64,000 bases of DNA, from the NCBI RefSeq assembly GCF_014207135.1, contig NZ_JACHCC010000013.1, positions 166,505 to 230,504 on the forward strand, given 5' to 3'. The notes under the pieces were generated by a model. The model saw nothing but the letters and a program-made list of their open reading frames with translations, did no database searches and had not been told where the DNA came from. Positions 19,427 to 29,500 of the stretch are shown here, piece by piece. This stretch comes from Pedobacter cryoconitis. Lineage in GTDB: Bacteria > Bacteroidota > Bacteroidia > Sphingobacteriales > Sphingobacteriaceae. Within the stretch, counting starts at the first letter, position 1, and every line of letters begins with the position of its first letter. The position numbers and the translations under genes are program-made.

Positions 19427-20350
19427 ATGATGAAAAAATATATTTTAATACTATTTATATGCCTGTCTGGTTATACTACTTTTGCCTGTGATATTTGTGG
19501 TTGTGGAGTAGGTAGCTATTACCTGGGTATTCTACCTGAGTTCAATAAACGTTTTATGGGCTTACGTTATCAGCATAAAACGCTGATGACTCATCTGGGG
19601 CCCGGAGGCCGTACCAGTTACCTTACAACCAATGAGGTTTATCAGTCCGCAGAACTATGGGGAGGATGGAATCTGGGTAGTAAATTTCGTGTGCTTTATT
19701 TCCTTCCTTATAATTTTAATGAGCGCAGTAGTGCAGAAACCAGCGGACATAAGAATGGAATGGGTGATATTGCGTTGATGGGATATTATAATCTTTTTAA
19801 TAGCCGGAATACTATCAATGATAAATTATTGGTGCAATCGCTATGGATAGGGGTCGGTATAAAAGTTCCAACAGGTAAATATGAACCAAGGGACAGAGAT
19901 GTTCTGACGGAGTCCCCGAATAATTTTCAGTTAGGGACAGCAAGTACAGATTTTACATTGAATGCAGCCTATGATATAAGATTGATGGATTTTGGTGCTA
20001 ATCTGAATACCAATTATAAAATCAATACCAACAATAAGTATGATTACCGTTATGGCAATAAGTTTACGGCAAATGCACTGGCTTATTATAAGATAAGAAT
20101 GGCTGGAATTCTGACATTATCACCGAATGCAGGTGTTCTTTATGAAACATCTCAAAAAGATACAGAGAATAAAAAATTTGCAGTTGATGTTTCGGGTGGA
20201 CATTCACTTGCTATCATCACTGGACTGGAAGCGAATCTGAAACGGTTCTCCTTTGGCGTAAATTACCAGGCTATTGCCTCGCAAAATCTGGCAGGGGGGA
20301 GCGTCAAAGCCGGAAACCGGTTCATGATACATACTTCTATTGCCTTTTAA
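19427..20350 (+). CDS. Outer-membrane beta-barrel protein with CDICGCG motif
   Basis: 307 residues with a signal peptide, followed at once by the Cys motif CDICGCGVGSYYLGILPEF. The rest has barrel-like alternating strands, GGWNLGSKFRVLYFLPY and GVGIKVPTGKYEP, and ends in MIHTSIAF. NCBI-style annotation of relatives is often only transporter family protein. The three-Cys motif at the mature N-terminus and the position behind two MbnP/peroxidase pairs suggest a role in copper or another metal at the outer membrane; this is inference. It is the last gene before the strong hairpin at 20355. Confidence 0.75.
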   Translation: MMKKYILILFICLSGYTTFACDICGCGVGSYYLGILPEFNKRFMGLRYQHKTLMTHLGPGGRTSYLTTNEVYQSAELWGGWNLGSKFRVLYFLPYNFNERSSAETSGHKNGMGDIALMGYYNLFNSRNTINDKLLVQSLWIGVGIKVPTGKYEPRDRDVLTESPNNFQLGTASTDFTLNAAYDIRLMDFGANLNTNYKINTNNKYDYRYGNKFTANALAYYKIRMAGILTLSPNAGVLYETSQKDTENKKFAVDVSGGHSLAIITGLEANLKRFSFGVNYQAIASQNLAGGSVKAGNRFMIHTSIAF

Positions 20351-20354
20351 ATTC

Positions 20355-20400
20355 AATACCCCGGTTGGATTCTACCTGATCAGAATCCAACCGGGGTATT
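20355..20400 (+). terminator. Strong terminator hairpin
   Basis: A perfect 19-bp stem (20355-20373 with 20382-20400) with an 8-nt loop begins four bases after the CDICGCG gene. No long T-run follows. The stem is symmetric enough to stop transcription in both directions. Confidence 0.8.
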
Positions 20401-20505
20401 TGCTTCACTTATTTTGATATCGGAGGATTTATTAATACAAACATATTCCACTGATAATATCACGGAGGTTAATTTTGGCATAAAAAAATTAACCACAATC
20501 GTACA

Positions 20506-23500
20506 ATGAAAAACTTACTTTGCACGGTGTTTCTGATGCTAATCTGCCTCGTTTGTAAAAACGAATTAGCAGCCCAGACAACACAGGCCTCCATCTCCGG
20601 GATAATTACGGATGATCAAAAGAAAACCATTCCTGGTGCATCTGTTCAGGTGCGGAATGAATCAACCGGTTTTACAACCAGAACAACGACGAATGCCAAA
20701 GGGGAGTATACTTTTAAAGAGCTCCCGTTAGGTGCGCCTTATAGTATCACCGTTACTTACATAGGTTTTGGTGAACAGAAAAGAACGGGTTATTCGCTTA
20801 ATCAGGGGGATGCCCTCCGTATTGACATTACAATGCAGGATGTTGTAAACAGCCTTTCTGTAGTAGAAATAGTGGGGTCGGGTATGAAGAATAAAACTGA
20901 AAACCTGGGTTCGGCAACAACTATCTCGGCCAGGGATATTACCCGGCTACCTGTAAACGGTCGTAATTTCACCTCTTTGATGGATCTTTCACCTTTAAGT
21001 AAGGGGACTAATATTTCAGGTCAGTTGGGGTCTTCTACCAATTTTACAATTGATGGAATGAATGCAAAAAATCCAACATCTTCTGGGTCAACGACCAGCC
21101 GGAGCGGTGCTCCTTATTCTATTTCAATAGAGGCAGTGCGGGAGTTTAAAGTAGTTACCAACCAATATGATGTAACTTATGGAAGGAGTGGTGGTGGTAC
21201 TGTAAGTGCTGTAACCAAATCCGGAACGAATACACTTAGCGGAAGTGCTTTTACTTATGGACGTGCTGACTGGCTGAGTAGTCCTTATGATATTAATGGT
21301 AACAAACGTAAGTCTGATTTCTCTACCTATCAGTATGGTTTCTCCTTAAGCGGCCCGATTATTAAAGATAAACTGCACTTCTTTATGGTATGGGATCATC
21401 AGAAGGATGCCCGCCCTTTACAGATTGCGAATATCTTGTCTCCTGCTGATGAGTCCAGGTTAAAGATCAATCAGCCTACACTTGATAAGTATCTGGATAT
21501 CGCACGCAGAAAATATGGCGTTGCGAATACACCTCAGTTCGGATCTTTTGATAAAAAGAGAGGATCTGATGCAGCATTTGCGCGTATCGACTGGCAGATC
21601 AATGAAAAGAACTTATTAACGGTTCGGGATAATTATACAAATGACAGGAATCCTCAGGGACTGGAAGATAATACAGCCATTAATTTGTACGAATCGTATG
21701 GTAATGATAAAAATGTGGACAATAGTTTACTGGCAACCTTACGTACTTCTATCAGTCCTCGTTTAACCAATGAACTGAAGGCACAGCATTTGTATACTTA
21801 TCAATTGAGTAGTCCTGGTAATCAGCTGCCCGCTGCAAATATCCCGAGAGCAGTTGTTGAAGGTGTTGCATCTACTATTGGCAATGCATCTCTGACCACA
21901 GATCTTGAGCTTGGGGGACATCGTTTTGCACAGGAAGGATTCACAAACAATGTATTTCAGTTAGTGGACAATCTTTATTTCAATACAGATAAGATTAAGT
22001 ACACTTTTGGTGTTGATTTTATGTATACGCATGCACGTTCTACCTATGGTAGTGAGCTGAACGGACGTTTTTATTTTAAAGATGACGCTGCGAATAAGCT
22101 GACTGCACTAGACAATTTCGAGGCATTAAAGCCTTACCGTTACACCAGGGAGGTACCACTGGTTGCAGATCCAAGTGTAAGACAAGGAATTCTCAATTCT
22201 GCAGTTTATGGTCAGATGCAGACTAAACTTGCTCTTGGACTGGACATGGTTGCAGGTTTGCGTATGGATTACAGTAGTTATCCAAAGGGTAAGTTTAACC
22301 AGTTAGTCTTTGATGAACTTGGACTTCGTACTGATAATTCTTTGTCAACGCTTCAGATTCAGCCACGTATACAGTTCACCTGGGATGTGAATGATAAACA
22401 TCAGGATTTTATCCGTTTAGGCGGGGGTGTTTTTGCTTCAGATATTAATAATTATGCTACGATCAATAATATGGTATTTGATGGTACACGTTTAGCTTCG
22501 CTGGATGTGCGGGGGGCAGCTGTTCCTCAGCCTGATTTTCCTGGTTATCGCGCAAATCCGGCGAGTGCTCCGGGGCAGGATTTATTCAATTTACCAGGGG
22601 TAAGCAAGCTGATGACTATCAATACAAATGCAAGTGATGCAAGGGTACCGGTAGTTTATAAAGCTAATGTATCTTACAGCCGGTTTATCACAGACCGCTT
22701 GAAAGTTGGTATTACAGGATACATGACCTTAGGAAGGCATAACTATATGTATGTAGACCGGAACATGGTTGTGGACCCATATTTCCGTTTATCAAATGAA
22801 GGTAACCGTGGGGTATATGTTCCCGCATCGAGTATTCAAAATAGTTCTCCTGACTGGTTGCAGGGACGTATCAGTCAGAAACTGGGAAGGGTACTGGAGC
22901 TGAACAGTAAAGGAAAGGTAAACCAGTTTGCTGTAGTAATTGATGGAAGTTATCAATATTTTAAAGACGGAGAGATTTCAGTGAGTTATACCTGGAATGA
23001 TACCAGGGACAATACCTCCTATAATGGTAATGTGGCCAATAGCGCAACTTTGTCCTTACCCGTAAAGGATGATCCGCGCGATCTGAGCAGGATGACACCT
23101 TCTGATAATCAGTTCCGACACAAAATTGTACTATATGGAACGCTTCCTACTTTTTATGGTATAAGTGTAGGTCTTCGTTATTCTGGAATAGGTGGGACAC
23201 GCTATACTTTATTGTCGGGAGCGAATACTAATGGTGACTTTGTTGCCACAAATGATCTTGCTTTTATTTTTGATAAAAACAATCCGAATGTGGCTCAGAA
23301 TGTCCGCGCAGGCCTTCAGGCAATTTTAGATAATCCGACTGCAAGTCAGAGCATCAAGGATTATATACTGAAATATTCAGGGCAGATTGCTGAAAGAAAT
23401 GGTGGGGTTAATAGTTTTTATGGGGTTTTTGATTTAAGGGTAACCAAGAAATTTAAAATTTATAAGACGCACAGCCTGGAATTGTCGGCTGATATCTTTA

Positions 23501-23718
23501 ATGTTGCTAACTTATTAAATAAAAAATGGGGTGTAAATGAATCGCTTGGTAATCAGGCGTTGTATACCTTAGGTATTCCTAAAACTGCTGATAAACCTGC
23601 GGTCCCAGGATTTGATAATGTAACTAATAATTATGTTTACAGAGTAAATACTGCCGGTGTTGTGAAGCCATCTGGTAATCCTTATCAGGGGCAGATAGGT
23701 GTTCGTTATAGCTTTTAA
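20506..23718 (+). CDS. TonB-dependent receptor, Oar/carboxypeptidase-regulatory-like type
   Basis: 1,070 residues. The signal peptide ends near NELAAQ. A CarboxypepD_reg-like domain (ISGIITDDQKKTIPGASVQV) fills about residues 25-110. The plug domain follows (TRLPVNGRNFTSLMDLSPLS, then FTIDGMNAKNP) and then a long beta barrel ending in the terminal strand GQIGVRYSF. This is the Oar-like group, distinct from SusC. The substrate is not evident. A glycerophosphodiester phosphodiesterase gene begins 10 bases later, so the receptor may supply a phosphodiester-containing or phosphate-yielding substrate. The upstream region has TAATTTTG at 20470-20477, resembling a Bacteroidota -7 box, but no TTTG box at the right distance. 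Confidence 0.92.
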   Translation: MKNLLCTVFLMLICLVCKNELAAQTTQASISGIITDDQKKTIPGASVQVRNESTGFTTRTTTNAKGEYTFKELPLGAPYSITVTYIGFGEQKRTGYSLNQGDALRIDITMQDVVNSLSVVEIVGSGMKNKTENLGSATTISARDITRLPVNGRNFTSLMDLSPLSKGTNISGQLGSSTNFTIDGMNAKNPTSSGSTTSRSGAPYSISIEAVREFKVVTNQYDVTYGRSGGGTVSAVTKSGTNTLSGSAFTYGRADWLSSPYDINGNKRKSDFSTYQYGFSLSGPIIKDKLHFFMVWDHQKDARPLQIANILSPADESRLKINQPTLDKYLDIARRKYGVANTPQFGSFDKKRGSDAAFARIDWQINEKNLLTVRDNYTNDRNPQGLEDNTAINLYESYGNDKNVDNSLLATLRTSISPRLTNELKAQHLYTYQLSSPGNQLPAANIPRAVVEGVASTIGNASLTTDLELGGHRFAQEGFTNNVFQLVDNLYFNTDKIKYTFGVDFMYTHARSTYGSELNGRFYFKDDAANKLTALDNFEALKPYRYTREVPLVADPSVRQGILNSAVYGQMQTKLALGLDMVAGLRMDYSSYPKGKFNQLVFDELGLRTDNSLSTLQIQPRIQFTWDVNDKHQDFIRLGGGVFASDINNYATINNMVFDGTRLASLDVRGAAVPQPDFPGYRANPASAPGQDLFNLPGVSKLMTINTNASDARVPVVYKANVSYSRFITDRLKVGITGYMTLGRHNYMYVDRNMVVDPYFRLSNEGNRGVYVPASSIQNSSPDWLQGRISQKLGRVLELNSKGKVNQFAVVIDGSYQYFKDGEISVSYTWNDTRDNTSYNGNVANSATLSLPVKDDPRDLSRMTPSDNQFRHKIVLYGTLPTFYGISVGLRYSGIGGTRYTLLSGANTNGDFVATNDLAFIFDKNNPNVAQNVRAGLQAILDNPTASQSIKDYILKYSGQIAERNGGVNSFYGVFDLRVTKKFKIYKTHSLELSADIFNVANLLNKKWGVNESLGNQALYTLGIPKTADKPAVPGFDNVTNNYVYRVNTAGVVKPSGNPYQGQIGVRYSF

Positions 23719-23728
23719 TTAATATCAT

Positions 23729-24616
23729 ATGAAATATCTATTAGTCTTAATGTTTTGTTTTTTTCTGACGACGGCTGCTTCGGCACAACAGAAAATTGAT
23801 GTACAGGGCCATCGTGGAGGACGCGGAATTATGCCTGAAAATTCTATAGCTGCAATGTTGCATGCTGTGGATCTTGGAGTACGTACACTTGAACTGGATT
23901 GTGTGATTTCAGGAGACAAACAGGTTGTGGTTTCTCATGATGTGTATATGTCTGCTGATTTTATGCTGAAGCCTGATGGTTCGGCAATCAACAAAGCGGA
24001 AGAAAAATCTCTGTTATTGTATAAGATGCCTTATGATAGTATCAGGATGTATGATGGAGGGACAAAAGTCAACGTAGCGTTTCCAAAACAGAAAAAAATG
24101 AAGACTGACAAGCCATTGTTAGCTGCGTTAATTGATAGTGTTGAGTTATATGTTAAAGTTCATAAATTAAAACCGGTATTTTATAATATTGAGATCAAGA
24201 GTTCCGCGGATGGAGATGGTACTGCTCATCCCGGACCGGAAGAATTTGTAAAACTTGTAATGGATGTGATTAGAAATAAAGAAATAACAGGTAAGGTTAT
24301 TATACAATCATTCGATACTCGTCCTTTAGTTTTATTACATCAAAAATATCCGGCTCAGAAACTGTCCTATCTGGTAGCTAATAAAGATAATTTTACAACT
24401 AATATGAACAGGCTGGGCTTTATACCTGATACAATCAGTCCTTATTATGGAATGGTAGACGCTGAATTTGTGAAGAGTGCACACCAGTTGAAGGTGAAAG
24501 TATTACCTTGGACTGTTAATGATGAACCAACCTTAAGAAAAATGGGGTTATTGAATGTCGATGGAATCATTTCTGATTACCCAGACATGGCAGTTACACT
24601 GTTTGGTAAATATTAG
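23729..24616 (+). CDS. Glycerophosphodiester phosphodiesterase
   Basis: 295 residues with a signal peptide (YLLVLMFCFFLTTAASAQ), so the enzyme acts in the periplasm or outside. The GDPD family pattern is clear: VQGHRGGRGIMPENSI, then LELDCVISGDKQVVVSHD with the catalytic His residues, and further on YNIEIKS and VLPWTVND. It hydrolyses glycerophosphodiesters to glycerol 3-phosphate and an alcohol. The gene starts 10 bases after the TonB receptor and is probably co-transcribed with it. A hairpin with wobble pairs follows at 24659-24705. Confidence 0.93.
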   Translation: MKYLLVLMFCFFLTTAASAQQKIDVQGHRGGRGIMPENSIAAMLHAVDLGVRTLELDCVISGDKQVVVSHDVYMSADFMLKPDGSAINKAEEKSLLLYKMPYDSIRMYDGGTKVNVAFPKQKKMKTDKPLLAALIDSVELYVKVHKLKPVFYNIEIKSSADGDGTAHPGPEEFVKLVMDVIRNKEITGKVIIQSFDTRPLVLLHQKYPAQKLSYLVANKDNFTTNMNRLGFIPDTISPYYGMVDAEFVKSAHQLKVKVLPWTVNDEPTLRKMGLLNVDGIISDYPDMAVTLFGKY

Positions 24617-24658
24617 AAATAACCGGGAGATAATTCATTGTTTACCCAGGATGATAAG

Positions 24659-24705
24659 ATCCTGCTGGTTGCTTATAATTTAATGATTTAAGCGACTGGC
24701 AGGAT
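24659..24705 (+). terminator. Probable terminator hairpin after the phosphodiesterase gene
   Basis: A 15-bp stem (24659-24673 with 24691-24705) with three G-U wobbles and a 17-nt AT-rich loop lies 43 bases after the stop codon. A T-rich stretch (ttattgtttt) follows. Confidence 0.5.
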
Positions 24706-24864
24706 TTATTGTTTTAAGGCTTATTTGTTGGAAAACAACAATAAATCCTTTCAATAGCGCACATTATTAATAATTGTTACCTAAGAATGATTGCGAAATG
24801 TTATTTTGGACTTTAGCTATAAGCATTACTTCTTTTTGGTAATTTTTAGGGGGTCAGGAGTTTA

Positions 24865-25485
24865 ATGAAATTTAATGAAACAATAGATGTTATAACTACA
24901 GGGAAAGACCTGCTTGAACTCATTGAAGAAGATGATAAAAGTGCGTTTACTGTTTTTTATTCCAATAATTTTCAGAAACTGATTTTAGTGTCAGACAGAT
25001 ATGTAAAGAATATACATGTCGCCGAAGAGATTGTGCAGGATATGTTTCTGAAAATCTGGGAGGATAAGGCATTATTGGTATATGTGAATTCGGTCAGCGC
25101 TTATTTGTACCGGAGCGTAGTTAACGCTTCTATAAATTATGTGAACCGTCAGAAGAATATTGAAAAACATCATCTTAAAATAGCTGAGCATTTAACGGAT
25201 GATGATATCGAAATTATTAATGAACAGAACGAATTAATTGTACTATTATATAATGAAATTGAATTATTACCCGAAAAATGTCAACGGGTCTTTAAATTAA
25301 GTCGTTTAGAAGGTTTGAAATACAGAGATATCGCCAATCAGCTGTCTATTTCTGAAAAAACTGTTGAAAACCATATGAGTAATGCGCTTAGATTATTAAG
25401 ATTGCGTGTAATACATCATATACAGACGGATGATATACATGCTAAAGCTAAATATTTCTCTTTATTGTCGATGTTTTTGTATTAA
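24865..25485 (+). CDS. ECF RNA polymerase sigma factor
   Basis: 206 residues. Region 2 is visible in FTVFYSNNFQKLILVSDRYV and VAEEIVQDMFLKIWED. Region 4 is a helix-turn-helix in LEGLKYRDIANQLSISEKTV followed by NHMSNALRLLRL. This is the Bacteroidota sigma-70 family paired with FecR and SusC. The downstream gene is a FecR-type anti-sigma factor, and next is a SusC protein with an N-terminal STN signalling domain. That order predicts trans-envelope activation by substrate binding at the outer membrane. Its likely targets are the SusCD genes behind it. Confidence 0.94.
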   Translation: MKFNETIDVITTGKDLLELIEEDDKSAFTVFYSNNFQKLILVSDRYVKNIHVAEEIVQDMFLKIWEDKALLVYVNSVSAYLYRSVVNASINYVNRQKNIEKHHLKIAEHLTDDDIEIINEQNELIVLLYNEIELLPEKCQRVFKLSRLEGLKYRDIANQLSISEKTVENHMSNALRLLRLRVIHHIQTDDIHAKAKYFSLLSMFLY

Positions 25486-25585
25486 ATCCTGATTTTGTAA
25501 TCGTTTTAAATAAATATCATTTTTTTTATAGAATAGGCTAGGGGTTTTTGGGTGGTTATTTGTCATCCATACAAACACTAGACAT

Positions 25586-26548
25586 TTGAAAGATAATCTG
25601 ACCTTTCAGAATATTATTCTGAACCATTTTAATGCCCCGGATGATGAAATTTTAGCTCAGCAAGTTGCTGAACTCAGACAAACATCGGAAGAAAACGAAA
25701 AAACTTTTCAGGAAACAAAAACTATCTGGGATGCTGCTGCCCAGACTAAAAGATTGCATGAACTGGATTATACCCAGTCAATCAGGAATTTTAGGGGAAA
25801 ATTAGTTCATAGTGAGTCTCCGGAAACAAGGCCTTTCGGCTGGCTTAAACTGGCAGTAGCAGTTGCGGTGATAACGGCTGCTGGGATTTTCTTTTATCCC
25901 AGGGATATAAAACCGGTTGAGCTTTCCAGAGAAACGAAGCAACAGATAGATTCAGTTTACCTGAATGATGGTACAAAAGTGATACTTGCAGCAAATTCGC
26001 AAATCAGATATCCTAAGGTATTGTCGGATACTGGTCGTCTGGTTACTTTGGTTAAAGGTCAGGCCTTCTTTAAAGTACATCGAGATGTAAAACGGTCATT
26101 TAATGTGCTTATTGGCCAGTCGAAAGTAACGGTATTGGGTACCTCTTTTAATATAAATTACCACAATTCGTCTATTCAACTGGCTGTCAAAACAGGAAAA
26201 GTGATGTTCTCGCCAAATGCCGTCAGTTCCTCTGCTATTTTAGTTGCCGGCCAGGCAATCAATTATAATCTCAGCAAAAATAGGCTGGAATGGGAAAATA
26301 GCTCCAATTCAACTTCCTGGATCACTAAAGAGCTTGTATTTGTGGATATGCCTCTGGAAGAGGTTTGTAAACAGATCAGTGCCTATTATAATGTAAATGT
26401 TGTGGTCCATGATACGATGCACAGCGCTAAAAAATTCAATGCCAATTTTAAAGACAGCACTCTGGATGAGATCCTGAAGGTATTAAAACAAACCTACAAA
26501 ATCAAAATAGATACCAGCGATCACCAGATCACTATAAGAAACCTATAA
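25586..26548 (+). CDS. FecR-family anti-sigma factor
   Basis: 320 residues. One membrane helix lies near residues 89-105 (LKLAVAVAVITAAGIFFYP). The periplasmic FecR domain contains DSVYLNDGTKVILAANSQI, GQAFFKVHRD and VLGTSFNINY. The C-terminal domain resembles STN (DMPLEEVCKQISAYYNVNV). No ATG fits the N-terminus, so translation appears to start at TTG (25586). The protein is expected to hold the upstream sigma factor inactive and release it when the STN domain of the SusC protein signals. It precedes that SusC gene by 36 bases of G-free leader. Confidence 0.93.
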   Translation: MKDNLTFQNIILNHFNAPDDEILAQQVAELRQTSEENEKTFQETKTIWDAAAQTKRLHELDYTQSIRNFRGKLVHSESPETRPFGWLKLAVAVAVITAAGIFFYPRDIKPVELSRETKQQIDSVYLNDGTKVILAANSQIRYPKVLSDTGRLVTLVKGQAFFKVHRDVKRSFNVLIGQSKVTVLGTSFNINYHNSSIQLAVKTGKVMFSPNAVSSSAILVAGQAINYNLSKNRLEWENSSNSTSWITKELVFVDMPLEEVCKQISAYYNVNVVVHDTMHSAKKFNANFKDSTLDEILKVLKQTYKIKIDTSDHQITIRNL

Positions 26549-26584
26549 CCAACCAATCAATCAACTAACCAATAACCAATAATT

Positions 26585-29500
26585 ATGGAGAAACACTACT
26601 CAAAAAGAATGCGAAGACTAAAGTATGGTCTCAGGGCTATATTGCTGTGCATTGTTTTTTGCACTTCATTGGCAAATGCCGAGGAGGTACAGCGTACAGT
26701 ACTGAAAACAGAAAGATTAGATACTTATCTTAAAAAAATTGAGCTGGCCTACCAGGTGAGTTTTGTATATGATGCTGCCCAGATCAACAAAGCTACCAAC
26801 CTTGAAGTCCCTGCCAAATTAGTGTCAATTAAAGCTGATCTGGAGCCTTTAAGAGAAAAAGGGATCAATTATAATATAGTCGGTAAACAAGTAATACTGG
26901 TAAAAGTTCCTTTACAGATTGCTAAACAAATGATCACGGTGAAAGGACGTGTAACCTCGAAAAAAGATGGGGGATATCTCCCGGGTGTCAGTGTCAGGGA
27001 AAAAGGTGTGAAAAATGCAGTATCCAGTGATAGTCAGGGAAATTATCAGATCAGAGTACAGGATAATGCAGTACTGACTTTTAGTTTTATAGGTTATAAA
27101 ACTGTAGTTACTGAAGTAAACGGCAGATCGTCAATAGATATCACCATGGATGAAGATGCTGGTCAGTTAAATGAGGTAAGCATCGTCTCAACGGGATATC
27201 AGGATCTGAATAAGAAGTTGTTTACGGGCTCGGCAACAGCCTTGAAAGCTTCAGATGTGAAACGGGATGGGATTACTGACGTTAGCAGAATGCTGGAAGG
27301 CCGGGTTGCCGGCGTGTCAGTACAGAACGTTTCGGGTACCTTTGGTGCAGCACCAAAGATTCGTGTCCGGGGTGCAACTTCCATTACCGGAGACAATAAA
27401 CCACTCTGGGTGGTTGACGGAATTATCCTGGAAGATGTAGTGAATATATCTAATGAGCAACTTTCCACTGGGGATCCATCGACATTAGTAGGTTCCTCGG
27501 TTGCCGGATTAAATCCTGATGATATTGAGAGCTTCAATATCCTGAAAGATGCAGCAGCAACCGCACAGTATGGGGCGAGAGCAATGAACGGGGTTGTTAT
27601 TATTACAACAAAAAAAGGTAAAAATACCGAAGGTAAACCAGTTGTTTCCTATACAGGTAACTTTTCAAGTTATATGAAACCTTCCTACAGTAGCTTTGAT
27701 ATTGTGAACTCTGCTGATCAGATGAATATTTATCTGGAAATGCAGAATAAAGGCTGGTTGAATCATGCGAATACCTCAAGGGCAGCAAATGGTGGCGTAT
27801 TTGCAAAAATGTTTAATCAGATGTATATCTATAATCCGGCGACAGATTCTTATGCGCTGAAAAATGATGTACCAAGTCAGAAACAATTTTTGCAGCGTTA
27901 TGCTAATGCAAATACAGACTGGTTTGATGTCCTGTTCAAGCAATCATTTATGCAGGAACATTCGGTAAGTATATCATCCGGTACCCAGCGGTCTAAAATC
28001 TATGCTTCTACTAGCTTTTTAAAAGACAACGGGTGGACTGTCGGAGATAATGTAAAACGCTTTACTGGTAATATTCGTGGTAACTTTGATATCAATGATA
28101 GATTGAGCATCGAATTAATTACCCAGGGATCAATTCGTGACCAGAAGGCACCGGGAACTTTAGGCAGAAATGGAAATCCGGTGTATGGAACATATGATCG
28201 GGATTTTGATATCAACCCATTTAGTTATGCACTAAACACAAGTCGTACGTTAACGCCGTATGACGCCAACGGTAACCGTGAATTTTTCACTCAAAATTAT
28301 GCTCCTTTTAATATTTTAAATGAACTTGAAAATAACACTTTAACCTTAAGTGTAATAGATTTAAAGGTTCAGGGAGGAGTGAAATATAAGATTACTGACC
28401 ATCTGAAGTATTCATTTGACGGGGCTTATCGTTATGCCCGTACAAGTCAGGAACATAAGATAACTGAAAATTCTAATATGGCTCAGGCTTACCGTGCCGG
28501 TATCAGACCAGACGACGCCACAATCAGAAAGAACAATAAATTCTTATACTCAAATCCGGATGATCCCAATGCATTACCAGTTTCTGTATTGCCATATGGT
28601 GGATTCTATAACACCAATGATGATAACATTACCAACTATTATGTACGGAATAGTCTGGAGTATAATAATACTTTTAATAAAGACCACCTTGTTAACTTCT
28701 TTGCTACACAAGAGATGCGTTACATCAATCGTCAGAATAAAACTTTTGACGGGTATGGATATCAGTATGATAAAGGTGGGGTTCCTTTTATTGATCCGGC
28801 TATTGTAAAATCAAACGTTGAAGGCGGATTCAATTATTATAGCATGGGATATCGTTATGAACGGTATTTAAATTACTCTTTAAGAGGTGCCTACTCTTAC
28901 AAAGGAAAATATAGTCTTAATGCAACTGGAAGATATGATGGATCCAATCTTTTGGGAGAATCACGTACAGCAAGATGGTTGCCGACCTGGAATGTCTCTG
29001 GCGCATGGAATATTGATACGGAAGACTTCATGCAGGGAGAAAGTCTGAAAAAAATACTGAACCGGGCAACTTTACGGGCGACCTATGGACTGGTAGCAAG
29101 TATGGGAAGTGCGCAGAATTCAAGCCTTGTGGTTAAAAGTATGGCTACCAAACGGCCTTATCTTCCGGAAAAGGAAACTAAACTATACATTGAAGGCTTA
29201 GAAAACTCTGAGCTTACTTTTGAGAAATTAAATGAACTCAATATCGGGCTGGACTTAGGTTTATTTGATGAACGCCTGACCTTAACCGTTGATGCCTATA
29301 AAAGAAATAGTTTTGATCTGATAGGAGAGGTAAGAACTTCGGGAATTGGTGGTGAAGCATTGAAAAGAGCCAACTATGCAGATATGACATCTAAAGGGAT
29401 TGAGGCTTCGTTAGGTGCTTTAGTAATTAAATCGAAAGATTTTAGCTGGAGGACACAATTAATCTTTGCGCATAATACCAATAAAATTACTAATCTGAAA

